DNA from: Christensenellaceae bacterium
Lineage (GTDB): Bacteria; Bacillota; Clostridia; Christensenellales; DTU072
Assembly: GCA_031278175.1 (NCBI GenBank)
Contig: JAITLB010000229.1
Location: 1-46,128, forward strand
Length of the DNA stretch: 46,128 nucleotides
Direction of reading: 5' to 3'
Part shown: positions 16,906-25,432 of the stretch, in pieces
Position numbering within the stretch: position 1 is the first letter of the stretch
Layout of the letters: every line of letters begins with the position of its first letter
Notes under the pieces: model-generated
Database searches by the model: none
Told to the model about the DNA's origin: nothing
Seen by the model: only the letters and a program-made list of their open reading frames with translations
Position numbers and translations under genes: made by a program

Positions 16906-17160
16906 AAAAAGATCTGAGAGCGTGTATTGGTTCGAATTAGAAAATCCCAGTGACGCTTTTAGTTGCGCTCATAGTTTGACAGAACTATACAACATTCTAA
17001 GCTGGATGCATGATTGTAGGGAATTCAACCGCTAAAAGTCGTTTAGAATAGGTCTTTATATACATCAATAATGCTAGGGAAATTAATTCCAACACTAGGA
17101 TCAAAGCCACAAAAGCTCAATCATGCAACATCTTCGGTGTAAAAGCGGGTTTCTTATCCT
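16906..17160 (+). ncRNA. Candidate structured RNA of unknown class
   Basis: TGCATGATTG (17007-17016) is perfectly complementary to CAATCATGCA (17118-17127). This would close a domain of about 120 nt that contains smaller hairpins, such as CTAAA-agtcg-TTTAG. Just upstream, ATAGTT-tgacag-AACTAT (about 16972-16989) forms another hairpin. A TATAAT at 16900-16905 could be a -10 box, though no good -35 box sits at the right distance. I compared it by eye with 6S RNA, tmRNA, T-box leaders and common riboswitches and could not match it. Strand and ends are uncertain, since the main stem is symmetrical. Confidence 0.35.
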
Positions 17161-17176
17161 AAAAACAGAATAAAAA

Positions 17177-17228
17177 GTTGACATAGCCATAAAATATAGT
17201 TGACATAGCAATTTTTAAAATGTAAAAT
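17177..17228 (+). promoter_or_regulatory. Promoter of bioYB with tandem TTGACATAGC repeat
   Basis: TTGACA (17200-17205), a 17-nt spacer and TAAAAT (17223-17228) form a near-consensus promoter about 30 bp before the ATG. The -35 box lies inside agttgacatagc, and the same 12 bases occur 22 bp upstream (17177-17188), two helical turns away. The upstream copy has no -10 box at the right distance, so it is more likely a regulator site than a second promoter. It does not look like the inverted-repeat BirA operator of other Firmicutes. Confidence 0.6.
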
Positions 17229-17258
17229 ATATTAAAACACGTTAAGGATAAAATAATA

Positions 17259-18833
17259 ATGGAGACAAGCATCTCGCAAAATAGAAAAAAATTCTCACCA
17301 AAGAGACCTAATAGGCAAAAGACGACAGAGTTAGCATTATATGGATTGTTTACAGCTTTGATAATAGCTGGGACATTTATTAAAATTCCAATTCCGCTAG
17401 TTCCGATCACTATGCAATTTGTATTTGTCAATATGTCATCTTTGCTACTAGGAAGGAAAGGCGCATTCCCCGTTGCATTATACGTATTTTTAGGATTATG
17501 TGGTGTTCCAGTATTCACATCGGGTGGTGGATTTGGCTATGTGTTGCTACCCTCATTCGGTTATTTGATAGGCTTTATAATAGGAGCATTTGCCGCTGGA
17601 TGCGTTATAGACAAAGCTAAAATCAATATCAAAACGATGCTACTAGCAAGTCTCATAAACATTCTAATAATTTATATAGCGGGACTTAGTTATGTCTATT
17701 TTATAACTAATTATTATACGCCAGGAGCTAGCATAACTGTTAAGAATCTGATACTCACTATCATGCTCCGCACAATTCCAGGTGACATGCTATGGATAAT
17801 TGTGAGTAGCGTCGTTTGTGTCAAACTAAGCAAGATATTGCGAAATAAAATACTGAAAAAAGATAAGCCAAGCATAATAAACACAATGAAGGAAAAAATT
17901 CTAGCAGGAGATCGCATATCAAAGCAAGACGCGATGAGACTTGTGGATGTACCTCTTGAAGAATTGTGCAGAGCAGCAGATGAAATAAGAGAAAAGGTCT
18001 GCGGAAACACCTTTGATATGTGCTCTATAATAAATGGAAAAAGCGGAGGCTGTACAGAAAACTGTAAGTTCTGTGCGCAATCTAAACATCATAAAACGCA
18101 TATTGAAGAATTAAATCCACCCGACTGTGATGTGGTCGTCTCCGAAGCAGTGCATAACTATAATAAAGGGGTATTGAGATTTTCTATAGTTACAGCTGGA
18201 AGAGCTTTATCCGATAGTGAAGTAGATGATATGTGCGAGAAGTATCAACAAATAGGGCAAGCTTGTGACATATTTAGATGCGCATCACACGGGTTATTGA
18301 CGTATGAACAATTGAAAAAGTTGAAAGATGCTGGGGTAAGGCGATATCACAACAACCTCGAAGTGTCGAGACGATATTTCCCTAACATGTGCACGACCCA
18401 CACATATGACGATAAAATCAATACGATAAAAGCGGCCCTTGCTGCAGGGCTTGAAGTTTGTAGTGGTGGAATAATGGGAATAGGTGAAACTATGGAGGAC
18501 AGGATAGACATGGCACTAGATTTGCGTGAAATCGGTGTTCGGTCAATTCCTGTTAATATAATTAACCCAATACCTGGAACTCCATACATGAACACTGTCC
18601 CATTGTCGGAATCCGAAGTTAGACGCATTGTTGCAATCTTCAGGTTTGTAATACCAGACGCAATGATACGGATGGCAGGAGGGCGAGGTTTGCTTAATGA
18701 CAAGGGGGCGAGCGTATTCAAATCAGGTGCTAATGCCGCCGCAACAGGCGACATGTTAACGACAGCAGGCATAAGTATCGAAAACGATATGGAGATAGTC
18801 AAGAATTTAGGTTTTGAGGTGCGTTTAAAATAG
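17259..18833 (+). CDS. BioY-BioB fusion: biotin transporter S component joined to biotin synthase
   Basis: Residues about 25-195 are BioY, the membrane S component of ECF biotin transporters, with six hydrophobic segments. KIPIPLVPITMQF, SFGYLIGFIIGAF and RTIPGDMLW match BioY positions. Residues about 205-524 are complete biotin synthase, the radical-SAM enzyme that inserts sulphur into dethiobiotin. It has the 4Fe-4S motif CTENCKFC (C265, C269, C272), then RYHNNLEVSRRYF, EVCSGGIMGIGET, NPIPGTPYM and IRMAGGR. The linker (KDKPSIINT) is continuous in frame. An internal ATG at 17886, where BioB normally starts, has no Shine-Dalgarno sequence, so one polypeptide is the likely product. The ECF AAT module at 32051-34538 could energise it. 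No bioA, bioD or bioF was seen in the window. Confidence 0.93.
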   Translation: METSISQNRKKFSPKRPNRQKTTELALYGLFTALIIAGTFIKIPIPLVPITMQFVFVNMSSLLLGRKGAFPVALYVFLGLCGVPVFTSGGGFGYVLLPSFGYLIGFIIGAFAAGCVIDKAKINIKTMLLASLINILIIYIAGLSYVYFITNYYTPGASITVKNLILTIMLRTIPGDMLWIIVSSVVCVKLSKILRNKILKKDKPSIINTMKEKILAGDRISKQDAMRLVDVPLEELCRAADEIREKVCGNTFDMCSIINGKSGGCTENCKFCAQSKHHKTHIEELNPPDCDVVVSEAVHNYNKGVLRFSIVTAGRALSDSEVDDMCEKYQQIGQACDIFRCASHGLLTYEQLKKLKDAGVRRYHNNLEVSRRYFPNMCTTHTYDDKINTIKAALAAGLEVCSGGIMGIGETMEDRIDMALDLREIGVRSIPVNIINPIPGTPYMNTVPLSESEVRRIVAIFRFVIPDAMIRMAGGRGLLNDKGASVFKSGANAAATGDMLTTAGISIENDMEIVKNLGFEVRLK

Positions 18834-18866
18834 TAGTCTTATAATGATTGGGTGCAATGGTTTTAG

Positions 18867-18888
18867 AAATTGTTGTCACAAACAATTT
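18867..18888. terminator. Hairpin between convergent bioYB and mnmA
   Basis: AAATTGTT (18867-18874) and AACAATTT (18881-18888) form a perfect 8-bp stem with a 6-nt loop in the short gap between two convergent genes. The position fits a bidirectional terminator, but the T-tracts are only three bases long. Confidence 0.45.
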
Positions 18889-18919
18889 GAATGTTAATTA
18901 GAAGTTAGAATTTAAAAGC

Positions 18920-19996
18920 TTACGATATCACACCACCACCAAGGCATATATCTTGACTGTAAGCCACAGCAAATTGTCCTGGGGTGACGGCGCGGACGGG
19001 TGTATCAAAGACAAAGCGCAGAGTGTTGCGCGTGGCTGTAGTATAAGCGGTAGCGGGTACTAAAGGTTGGCGGTGTCTTGTTCTTACTAAAATGCGCGAA
19101 CCGTCTGATATCGTAGAATTGATGTAATTGAAATCTTTTGCAATAAGTTGGGAGGAGAAGAGTTCAGGACATTCGCCTTGATTAACGTAGAGGATATTGT
19201 TTTCAACGTCTTTTTTGACAACAAAGTATGCTTCTCCCTCACCGCCACCAATTGATAATCCTTTTCGCTGTCCGATTGTATAATAGAAAACACCATTATG
19301 ATGTCCTAAAAGTTTGCCAGATAAGTCGCGTGTTTCGCCACGTTGCATCGGAATATAATTGGATAAAAATTTGCGGAAATTTCGTTCGCCGATGAAACAT
19401 ATACCAGTGCTGTCTTTTTTTTCAGCGGTAGCTAAACCGTGGATACGCGCAATTTCGCGCACCTGAGATTTGGTAAGTTGAGCTAGTGGGAATAATACAT
19501 TTTCTAGTTGAGCGACACTCAATTGATTTAAAAAATAGGTTTGGTCTTTGTTTTCATCTTTCGCTCTGACTAAATGTAAGCCATCCATGTCAGTTTTCAA
19601 GCCTGCGTAATGACCTGTTGCAATATAATCGGCATCTAATCTTGTAGCATATTCCTTGAAAGGTCCGAACTTTATTTCTCTATTACATAAAACATCTGGA
19701 TTGGGTGTGCGACCCGCCTTGTATTCTTCAACGAACAAATTAAAAACTCTAGTTTGATATTCGCTGCTGAGATCGATGGTATAGTAGGGTATATTCAGCA
19801 CTGAAGCGATACGGCGCACATCCGCAAAATCTTCTTCTGCCGTGCATGCGCCGTCTTCGGATGTTTCGTGCCAGTTGTGCATAAAAAGTCCAATAACATC
19901 GTTTCCTGCTTCTTTAAGAAGAAGAGCGACCACGGAACTATCTACACCTCCGCTCATGCCGACAACTATTCTTTTGCCATTTGGTAATGATAACAT
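18920..19996 (-). CDS. mnmA: tRNA-specific 2-thiouridylase MnmA
   Basis: MnmA thiolates U34 of tRNAs for Lys, Glu and Gln, using ATP and a persulphide donor. The ATP pyrophosphatase loop SGGVDSS lies at about residue 15. The two catalytic cysteines are in PDVLCNREIKF (about 104) and DSTGICFIG (about 200). GHYAGL and the C-terminal domain are complete. The 358-residue length is normal. The start is either GTG 19999 or ATG 19996. Both follow AAAGGG closely, and the ATG is preferred. The gene converges with bioYB and is followed upstream (right) by tRNA-Arg. Confidence 0.95.
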   Translation of the reverse strand: MLSLPNGKRIVVGMSGGVDSSVVALLLKEAGNDVIGLFMHNWHETSEDGACTAEEDFADVRRIASVLNIPYYTIDLSSEYQTRVFNLFVEEYKAGRTPNPDVLCNREIKFGPFKEYATRLDADYIATGHYAGLKTDMDGLHLVRAKDENKDQTYFLNQLSVAQLENVLFPLAQLTKSQVREIARIHGLATAEKKDSTGICFIGERNFRKFLSNYIPMQRGETRDLSGKLLGHHNGVFYYTIGQRKGLSIGGGEGEAYFVVKKDVENNILYVNQGECPELFSSQLIAKDFNYINSTISDGSRILVRTRHRQPLVPATAYTTATRNTLRFVFDTPVRAVTPGQFAVAYSQDICLGGGVIS

Positions 19997-20174
19997 CACT
20001 AATTCCCTTTCTAAAAATATATGGATGGATTTGCGCTTATTATACTACTAGTGTTTGCAAATCCTTCTATTGCTAAAAGCTGTACTTTTAGCAATGGGGC
20101 GGGTGCTACAAATTGACTTAGACTGCATTGCAAGACAAGTGCGCAATGCCTGTTTAAGCAGAGTGTTAATTTTA

Positions 20175-20251
20175 TGGTGTACCCGACAGGGATCGAACCT
20201 GCAACCTACAGCGTCGGAGGCTGTTACTCTATCCAATTGCGCTACGGGTAC
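20175..20251 (-). tRNA. tRNA-Arg(CCG), CCA encoded
   Basis: The minus strand folds as a cloverleaf. The acceptor arm is GTACCCG/CGGGTAC, and the D-arm contains AATTGGATA. The anticodon stem ACAGC/GCTGT carries loop CTCCGAC, so the anticodon is CCG (codon CGG). The variable loop is AGGTT, and the T-arm is GCAGG-TTCGATC-CCTGT. A discriminator A and an encoded CCA follow at 20178-20175. Confidence 0.96.
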
Positions 20252-20715
20252 ATAGTTTTGATATTAAACGCTAGTAAATAATTTAAGTACATTTTCGTAT
20301 GCAAACTAAAGATTTTTCCAAACAAAGAAAGTTTACTAAAGCAAAATTACAAACCAGGTGCGCACTTTACTATTAAGGCTAAAGCTTGCTTTGTGCACAA
20401 ACCACTTAGTGCCGATCCAGCGTGTGCTTAAGAGCGGTAGCTAAATTTAAACAATTTGCTACAAGTAAAATGCGTTATTCTAGTAGTTAGTAAGCACCAG
20501 ATTTAGACATCTCGATAGTTTTAGCAAACTTTTACTATTTAACTATCGCGTGATAGAGCACTATCTGGATTTTCTCACACCACGTTAATAGTCAAGTCTT
20601 AGATAAATATATCTAAGCACACTTGCTTGAGGTAGTAATATATTTAAGCAATATTTTCATGCCCACAATCGCAGTCTATTTGACAATATAGCGCAATAAA
20701 CAGTTTATGCGCATT
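20252..20715. other. Intergenic stretch, no gene recognised
   Basis: The region contains inverted repeats, for example GATAGTT with AACTATC around 20515-20546 and CTATC-gcgt-GATAG directly after. I see no ORF with a ribosome binding site and no RNA gene. It lies downstream of the transposase-like fragment, but I cannot see remains of a DDE domain in it. Confidence 0.45.
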
Positions 20716-21129
20716 TTATGAGAACGGTCGTCCTTGCTTGATGCTGTCTAATATCTTGCGTCTCAACCTAAAAATAGTAAGTGCAGAAACACCGATCCTA
20801 GCTGCGCTTTTTTTAAGAGAAACACCGTTTAAAGTGTCCTCTATCGCCATGCGCCATGTTGCATCAGTTAAATGAGAACCATGTCTAGTTGTAAGTCTCG
20901 TTGCACTAAATGACTTATGACATTCCTTGCAAAGAAAACGTTGTTTATTAGTCATCACACCGTTTTTCACTAAGTTCTCTGAATTGCAATATGGGCATTT
21001 GTGTATTTCACCAACGGTGATGTCATCCTTAACATCTGGCATTGTCTTTAAAAGTGTCAGTGCTGTTATTATTTGATCGCGACTATACTTAGACAGCAAT
21101 AAAAGTAGTTCTTTCATCATCTCAATCAT
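20716..21129 (-). CDS. Orphan IS1595/IS1-type zinc-ribbon and HTH protein (transposase N-terminal region)
   Basis: The 137-residue product begins with a helical segment, then a zinc ribbon CPYCNSENLVKNG with FLCKECHKSF (two Cys pairs). A helix-turn-helix region follows (ATWRMAIEDTLNGVSLKKSA, then RIGVSALTIFRLRRKILDSI). This is the layout of the N-terminus of IS1595/ISXO2-type transposases, but the DDE catalytic domain is absent and the frame ends cleanly after RPFS. A GGAG 8 nt before the ATG suggests that it is translated. It may be a truncated transposase or a domesticated DNA-binding protein. I saw no terminal inverted repeats or target duplication. Confidence 0.7.
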   Translation of the reverse strand: MIEMMKELLLLLSKYSRDQIITALTLLKTMPDVKDDITVGEIHKCPYCNSENLVKNGVMTNKQRFLCKECHKSFSATRLTTRHGSHLTDATWRMAIEDTLNGVSLKKSAARIGVSALTIFRLRRKILDSIKQGRPFS

Positions 21130-21338
21130 GGTAGTTTCTCCATTCGGTAGATCATATTAATTATATCATATATCTCAATATATGAGCTTAATAGGACAAT
21201 GTTTTTAGTATGACGCACTCACTTAATTTTTACGATATTAGCTTAGCAAGCAATTGGGATACTTGCTTTTTATAAGTAGTCTAATATTAAATATTATCCC
21301 GCCACGCAAAAAAGCGCATCTTTGAAGTGAGTGACTAA

Positions 21339-22991
21339 CTAGAACAGTCCTGTTATATTCGCAGAACTGTCTATTTGCATATTAGTGGCAGCAGGAATTG
21401 CGGGTAACCCAGGCATTAGCATTATATCACCTGCAACCGCTACAAGGAAGCCTGCGCCCGCTCGTAATTGCACATCTCTTACATTGAAGTCGAATCCTAG
21501 CGGTCTGCCCAGCAGTTTAGGGTTTTGTGAGAACGAATATTGAGTTTTTGCAATACAAACTGGATAGTGTTCATATTTAGTGCCTACTAACAAATCGAGA
21601 GATTCATTTGCTTTTTGCTCAAACAATACATTTTTTGCTCCATATATCTTTGTTGCAACAGCGGTGATTTTTTCTCTAGGAGATGTGTTAAGCTCATACG
21701 CAAATTTCAATGGTGCGCTTGCCGCATCTGCTCTCTTTATAATTTCTTCGGCTAATTCAAGACATCCTAACCCACCGTGCGCCCAGCATTCAGTAGTAAT
21801 AGCGACAGCCCCAGCATTTTTAGCATATTCTTTTATAACATCAATTTCTTCAAGAGTGTCGATATTAAATTTGTTAATAGCGACAACGGGGTTAACTCCA
21901 AATACGTTAATGAGGTTTTTGATATGCCCACCAAGGTTTTCTAGACCAGCTAACAATTCACTCATACCTGTGCCTTTTGAATCCTTAGTGAACCCCCCAT
22001 TATATTTTAGGGCGCGAACAGTAGCAACTAATACTACACTAGCAGGTTGTATACCTGCAAGCCTGCATTTAATATCAAAGAATTTCTCCGCCCCGAGGTC
22101 AGCACCAAATCCAGCTTCTGTTATTGTATACTCAGAACAGAGCATCGACAGTCTAGTTGCTCTAATGCTGTTACAACCATGTGCTATATTAGCAAATGGT
22201 CCACCATGAATAATAGCAGGAGTGCCTTCCAGTGTTTGAACGAGATTTGGGTAAATTGCATCTTTTAATAGAATTGTCGCTGCACTTTCGCCGTTTAAGT
22301 CTGCCACTGTTATTGGATTATTATCATGATCGTATGCAACTACTATATTTGCTATACGTTGCTTTAGATCCATCAAATTCTCAGACAAGCAAAGTGTTGC
22401 CATCATTTCTGAAGCGGCTGTTATGTTGAAACCGTCCTGCCTTGGTGTTCCGTTTATTTTTCCACCTAATGCACAAGTTATTTCTCTGAGTGCGCGATCG
22501 TTGAGATCTACGCATCGTCTCCACACTATGCGACCGATATCTATATTTGCAGTTCCATGTTTTATTGCATTATCTATCAAAGAAGATATCAAATTGTTTG
22601 CAGAAGTGATAGCATGGAAATCACCATTAAAATGCAAATTAATATCTTCCATAGGCGCAACTTGTGCGTAGCCACCACCTGTAGCACCGCCCTTGATTCC
22701 AAACACTGGTCCTAGTGATGGTTCTCGAAGAGCAAGAGAGACTTTTTTACCTAGTCTTGATATGCCATCGGCTAAGCCTATTGAAACAGTGGTTTTGCCT
22801 TCACCAAATGGTGTAGGGTTTACAGCTGTGACGAGTATAACTTTGCCACTCACCTCACCAGTTGGTTCCCTTGTGATCTTAGCTTTATACTTTCCATATG
22901 GCTCAATGTGTTCATCGCCTATGCCTAGGCGATTGGCAATTAAAGTTATGTTAGACAATTTAGTGTTTCTTGCAATTTCTATATCGCTCAT
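21339..22991 (-). CDS. fhs: Formate-tetrahydrofolate ligase
   Basis: The enzyme makes 10-formyl-tetrahydrofolate from formate, ATP and THF, feeding purine synthesis and, in acetogens, the Wood-Ljungdahl methyl branch. The 550 residues match the family. The ATP-binding PTPFGEGKTTVSIGLAD is intact, as are REPSLGPVFGIKGGATGGG, GGPFANIAHG, TEAGFGADLGAEKF and the C-terminal LMPGLP. A GGAG about 10 nt before the ATG supports the start. The adjacent acyl-CoA synthetase gene (43 bp upstream) may be in the same transcript. No other Wood-Ljungdahl genes are in the window. Confidence 0.97.
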   Translation of the reverse strand: MSDIEIARNTKLSNITLIANRLGIGDEHIEPYGKYKAKITREPTGEVSGKVILVTAVNPTPFGEGKTTVSIGLADGISRLGKKVSLALREPSLGPVFGIKGGATGGGYAQVAPMEDINLHFNGDFHAITSANNLISSLIDNAIKHGTANIDIGRIVWRRCVDLNDRALREITCALGGKINGTPRQDGFNITAASEMMATLCLSENLMDLKQRIANIVVAYDHDNNPITVADLNGESAATILLKDAIYPNLVQTLEGTPAIIHGGPFANIAHGCNSIRATRLSMLCSEYTITEAGFGADLGAEKFFDIKCRLAGIQPASVVLVATVRALKYNGGFTKDSKGTGMSELLAGLENLGGHIKNLINVFGVNPVVAINKFNIDTLEEIDVIKEYAKNAGAVAITTECWAHGGLGCLELAEEIIKRADAASAPLKFAYELNTSPREKITAVATKIYGAKNVLFEQKANESLDLLVGTKYEHYPVCIAKTQYSFSQNPKLLGRPLGFDFNVRDVQLRAGAGFLVAVAGDIMLMPGLPAIPAATNMQIDSSANITGLF

Positions 22992-23034
22992 TATACTAAC
23001 TCCAAAAATAGTGTAGCAACACTTAGTTTAATAC

Positions 23035-24675
23035 TTAATCTTTTCGAATATCTTTTCTTTTAATTTTTCCGCTCACTGTTTTAGGCAGACTGGTTACAAA
23101 GTCGATAATGCGTGGGTACTTGTATGGTGCAGTGGCTTTTTTGACGTGCTCTTGCAATTCCTTTTTAAGAGCGTCACTGGGTTCATAACCATTAGCTAAT
23201 ACAATAGTAGCTTTAACAATTTGACCACGTAATGGGTCAGGTGTACCTGTAATCGCACATTCTAAAACAGCGGGGTGTTCTTGCAATGCGCTTTCAACTT
23301 CAAATGGTCCGATCCTGTAACCGCTAGACTTTATGATATCGTCTTTTCGCCCTACAAACCAGAAATACCCGTCCCTGTCACGATAAGCAAGATCGCCAGT
23401 AGCGTATTCACCATAATAGAGTGCTTCGGCTGTCTTTTTATCGTCTTTATGATAACCGATTAACAACCCAAATTGATTTTCCTTAAGTTTGATTACTATT
23501 TCGCCTTCCTTTGTTTGATCGGTGACATCGGTGTCCCCATCATATAAATGAATGTCATAGATAGGTGCAGGCAACCCGATGCTCCCTGGTTTAGGTTCGC
23601 AGTATCTAAAAGTTGCAAGGATAACGGCACTCTCCGATTGCCCGAAACCTTCGCGGATAGATATACCAGTAGTTTTTTTAAAGAGCCTGAAAACTTCGGG
23701 GTTAAGTGGTTCACCTGCCGTAGTACAACTGACAAGTGATGAGAAGTCATATTTGCTTAAATCTTCGCGGATGAGAAAACGGTAAATTGTTGGAGGTGCG
23801 CAAAAGGTTGTTATTTTATATTTTGAAATCAAAGGCAGTACATCTGTTGGTGTAAATCGGCCATAGTAGTCATAGCAAAAAACAGCTGAGCCAGCAATCC
23901 ATTGCCCGTATATTTTACCCCAACTAAACTTTGCCCAACCTGTTTCTGCCATTGTGAAATGAAGCCCGTCATCTAGAACAGCTTGCCAAAAATACGCAGT
24001 CATGATATGCCCTAGTGGGTATTTGTAACTGTGTGCTACCATTTTAGGATAACCCGTAGTGCCAGATGTAAAATAAACTAACATTTTATCATCCAACTGT
24101 GGTTTGTCGGTGACCAGTAGTTTGCTAGAACAGTTTGAAATTTCATCATGGAAATTGAGGAATCCACTAGCATCACCTATACTAAACAAGTATTGTAAGG
24201 ATGGGAGATTTGCCTTGGCTTCCAGTATAGCTTCATTTACAGGTTTTTCATTTGTTGCGATAATTGCCTTAACGTCAGCGCTAATACATCGATACTCAAT
24301 ATCCTTATGTGTTAAAAGACATGTGGCTGGTATTATAATAACACCTATCTTGCATAATGCCATAGCAACTATGTAGTATTCATAACGTCTGTTTAGCATA
24401 GTCATTACGAAGTCGCCTTTTTTGAAACCTTTTGCTAAAAACATGTTAGCAGTCATATTAGAGATACGTGATAATTCTCCAAATGAAAGTATTTTTTCGT
24501 TTGAAGAATCATCGCACCACACTAACGCTCTTTTATCAGGCGCTAGTTCTGCGTATTTATCGACAATATCATAGGCGAAATTGAATTCTTGTACGTCGTT
24601 CAACCTAGCGTTTTTAGAAAAATCGTCATAATCTATAAACTCAGTTCGATTGACGTATTTAGAGAGTAAATTCAT
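23035..24675 (-). CDS. AMP-forming acyl-CoA synthetase
   Basis: This ANL-superfamily adenylating enzyme should convert a carboxylic acid, ATP and CoA to acyl-CoA. The 546 residues show the P-loop YFTSGTTGYPKMV, the adenine-binding GFGQSES, the hinge region YATGDLAYRDRDGYFWFVGR with DDIIKSSGYRIGPFEVE, and the catalytic lysine near the end in TVSGKIKR. The overall pattern (CAPPTIYRFLIRED, then SLVSCTTAGEPLNPEV) resembles medium-chain or acetyl/propionyl-type synthetases of the ACSM-like group. The exact acid cannot be deduced. The start has AAGGA upstream. Confidence 0.9.
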   Translation of the reverse strand: MNLLSKYVNRTEFIDYDDFSKNARLNDVQEFNFAYDIVDKYAELAPDKRALVWCDDSSNEKILSFGELSRISNMTANMFLAKGFKKGDFVMTMLNRRYEYYIVAMALCKIGVIIIPATCLLTHKDIEYRCISADVKAIIATNEKPVNEAILEAKANLPSLQYLFSIGDASGFLNFHDEISNCSSKLLVTDKPQLDDKMLVYFTSGTTGYPKMVAHSYKYPLGHIMTAYFWQAVLDDGLHFTMAETGWAKFSWGKIYGQWIAGSAVFCYDYYGRFTPTDVLPLISKYKITTFCAPPTIYRFLIREDLSKYDFSSLVSCTTAGEPLNPEVFRLFKKTTGISIREGFGQSESAVILATFRYCEPKPGSIGLPAPIYDIHLYDGDTDVTDQTKEGEIVIKLKENQFGLLIGYHKDDKKTAEALYYGEYATGDLAYRDRDGYFWFVGRKDDIIKSSGYRIGPFEVESALQEHPAVLECAITGTPDPLRGQIVKATIVLANGYEPSDALKKELQEHVKKATAPYKYPRIIDFVTSLPKTVSGKIKRKDIRKD

Positions 24676-25357
24676 TCATTTTAATTCCTTAAACAAGTGT
24701 GCTAAATTGCTTACAATAGGGCGCATTGTTAATTTGTTGTCAATTAGCATAGTCCGTATTGAGCAAAACAATCAAGTTGTGATTGACTAGTAACGCGCGC
24801 AATGTCACGCGCTAAAACTAGCGGTAATGCTGTAGCATATGACGAATGCAATTCCACAAAACCAATAATCTCTATATTATTTTATATTATTTTATCATAG
24901 TTTTGCAATTGTTTTACGCAAGTTTAGCTAATTTGTGCTTGCCACGATAGCAATAGCGCGGGTGAATCCAATATAAACTAATTAATACTTGAGAATAAGC
25001 GCGTTTTATAATAAGCAAAAACAGAAAAGATAATCTTCTGCTTTGAGGTTGCAAAAGTTAAATACAAGCTGAAAAAATAACAAGTTTGCTTTTGAATATG
25101 AATTTTATATATTCAACTAAATAAAGAGATAGTTAAATAGTGATGACACATGCAAGAAAGCATTTCGGGAGTGTCGCGCCGTGTCAGCACAAAATGCCAG
25201 CAAATTAGGTTTGTCTTGCGACTATATAGAGCGTTAATAAATGGAATACAGGAAATGAATATTACAAAATATTTTTTGGATGCGCGTTGCTTACAAATAC
25301 TAAAGTGGTTGAAAGAGAAAAGAAAATGTGTAACAAGAGATTAGCAATTTTAAAAAG
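24676..25357. other. Intergenic stretch, nothing recognised
   Basis: This is AT-rich sequence with short direct repeats (tattattttatattattttat near 24880). A 64-codon plus-strand frame (25150-25344) has no ribosome binding site and no recognisable sequence. The right end abuts the tRNA-Gly gene. Confidence 0.45.
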
Positions 25358-25432
25358 TGGAGCGGAAAACGGGATTCGAACCCGCAACAACTGCCTTGGG
25401 AAGGCAGGACTCTACCATTGAGCTATTTCCGC
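25358..25432 (-). tRNA. tRNA-Gly(CCC), CCA encoded
   Basis: The minus strand gives acceptor GCGGAAA/TTTCCGC (with U in the discriminator position) and a D-arm GCTC-AATGGTA-GAGT. The anticodon stem CTGCC/GGCAG has loop TTCCCAA, so the anticodon is CCC (codon GGG). The T-arm is GCGGG-TTCGAAT-CCCGT. CCA is encoded at 25360-25358. Confidence 0.96.

Larger units (their letters stand above)
16536..17258. other. Long intergenic region upstream of bioYB
   Basis: No protein-coding gene is supported over these 720 bases. From left to right it holds AT-rich sequence, a candidate structured RNA (16900-17160) and the promoter of the BioY-BioB gene, with a directly repeated TTGACATAGC. Confidence 0.6.

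Noticed and set aside
16927..16945. tRNA T-arm (ggttcgaatt)
   Set aside because: The flanking bases do not form a T-stem and no cloverleaf can be built.
16906..17160. 6S RNA, tmRNA or T-box assignment
   Set aside because: The expected signature sequences were not found, so only a generic structured RNA is reported.
17886..18833. Separate bioB starting at the internal ATG
   Set aside because: There is no Shine-Dalgarno sequence before 17886 and no stop between the two halves.
25150..25344. 64-codon plus-strand ORF left of tRNA-Gly
   Set aside because: It has no ribosome binding site, no recognisable motif and no coupled neighbour.
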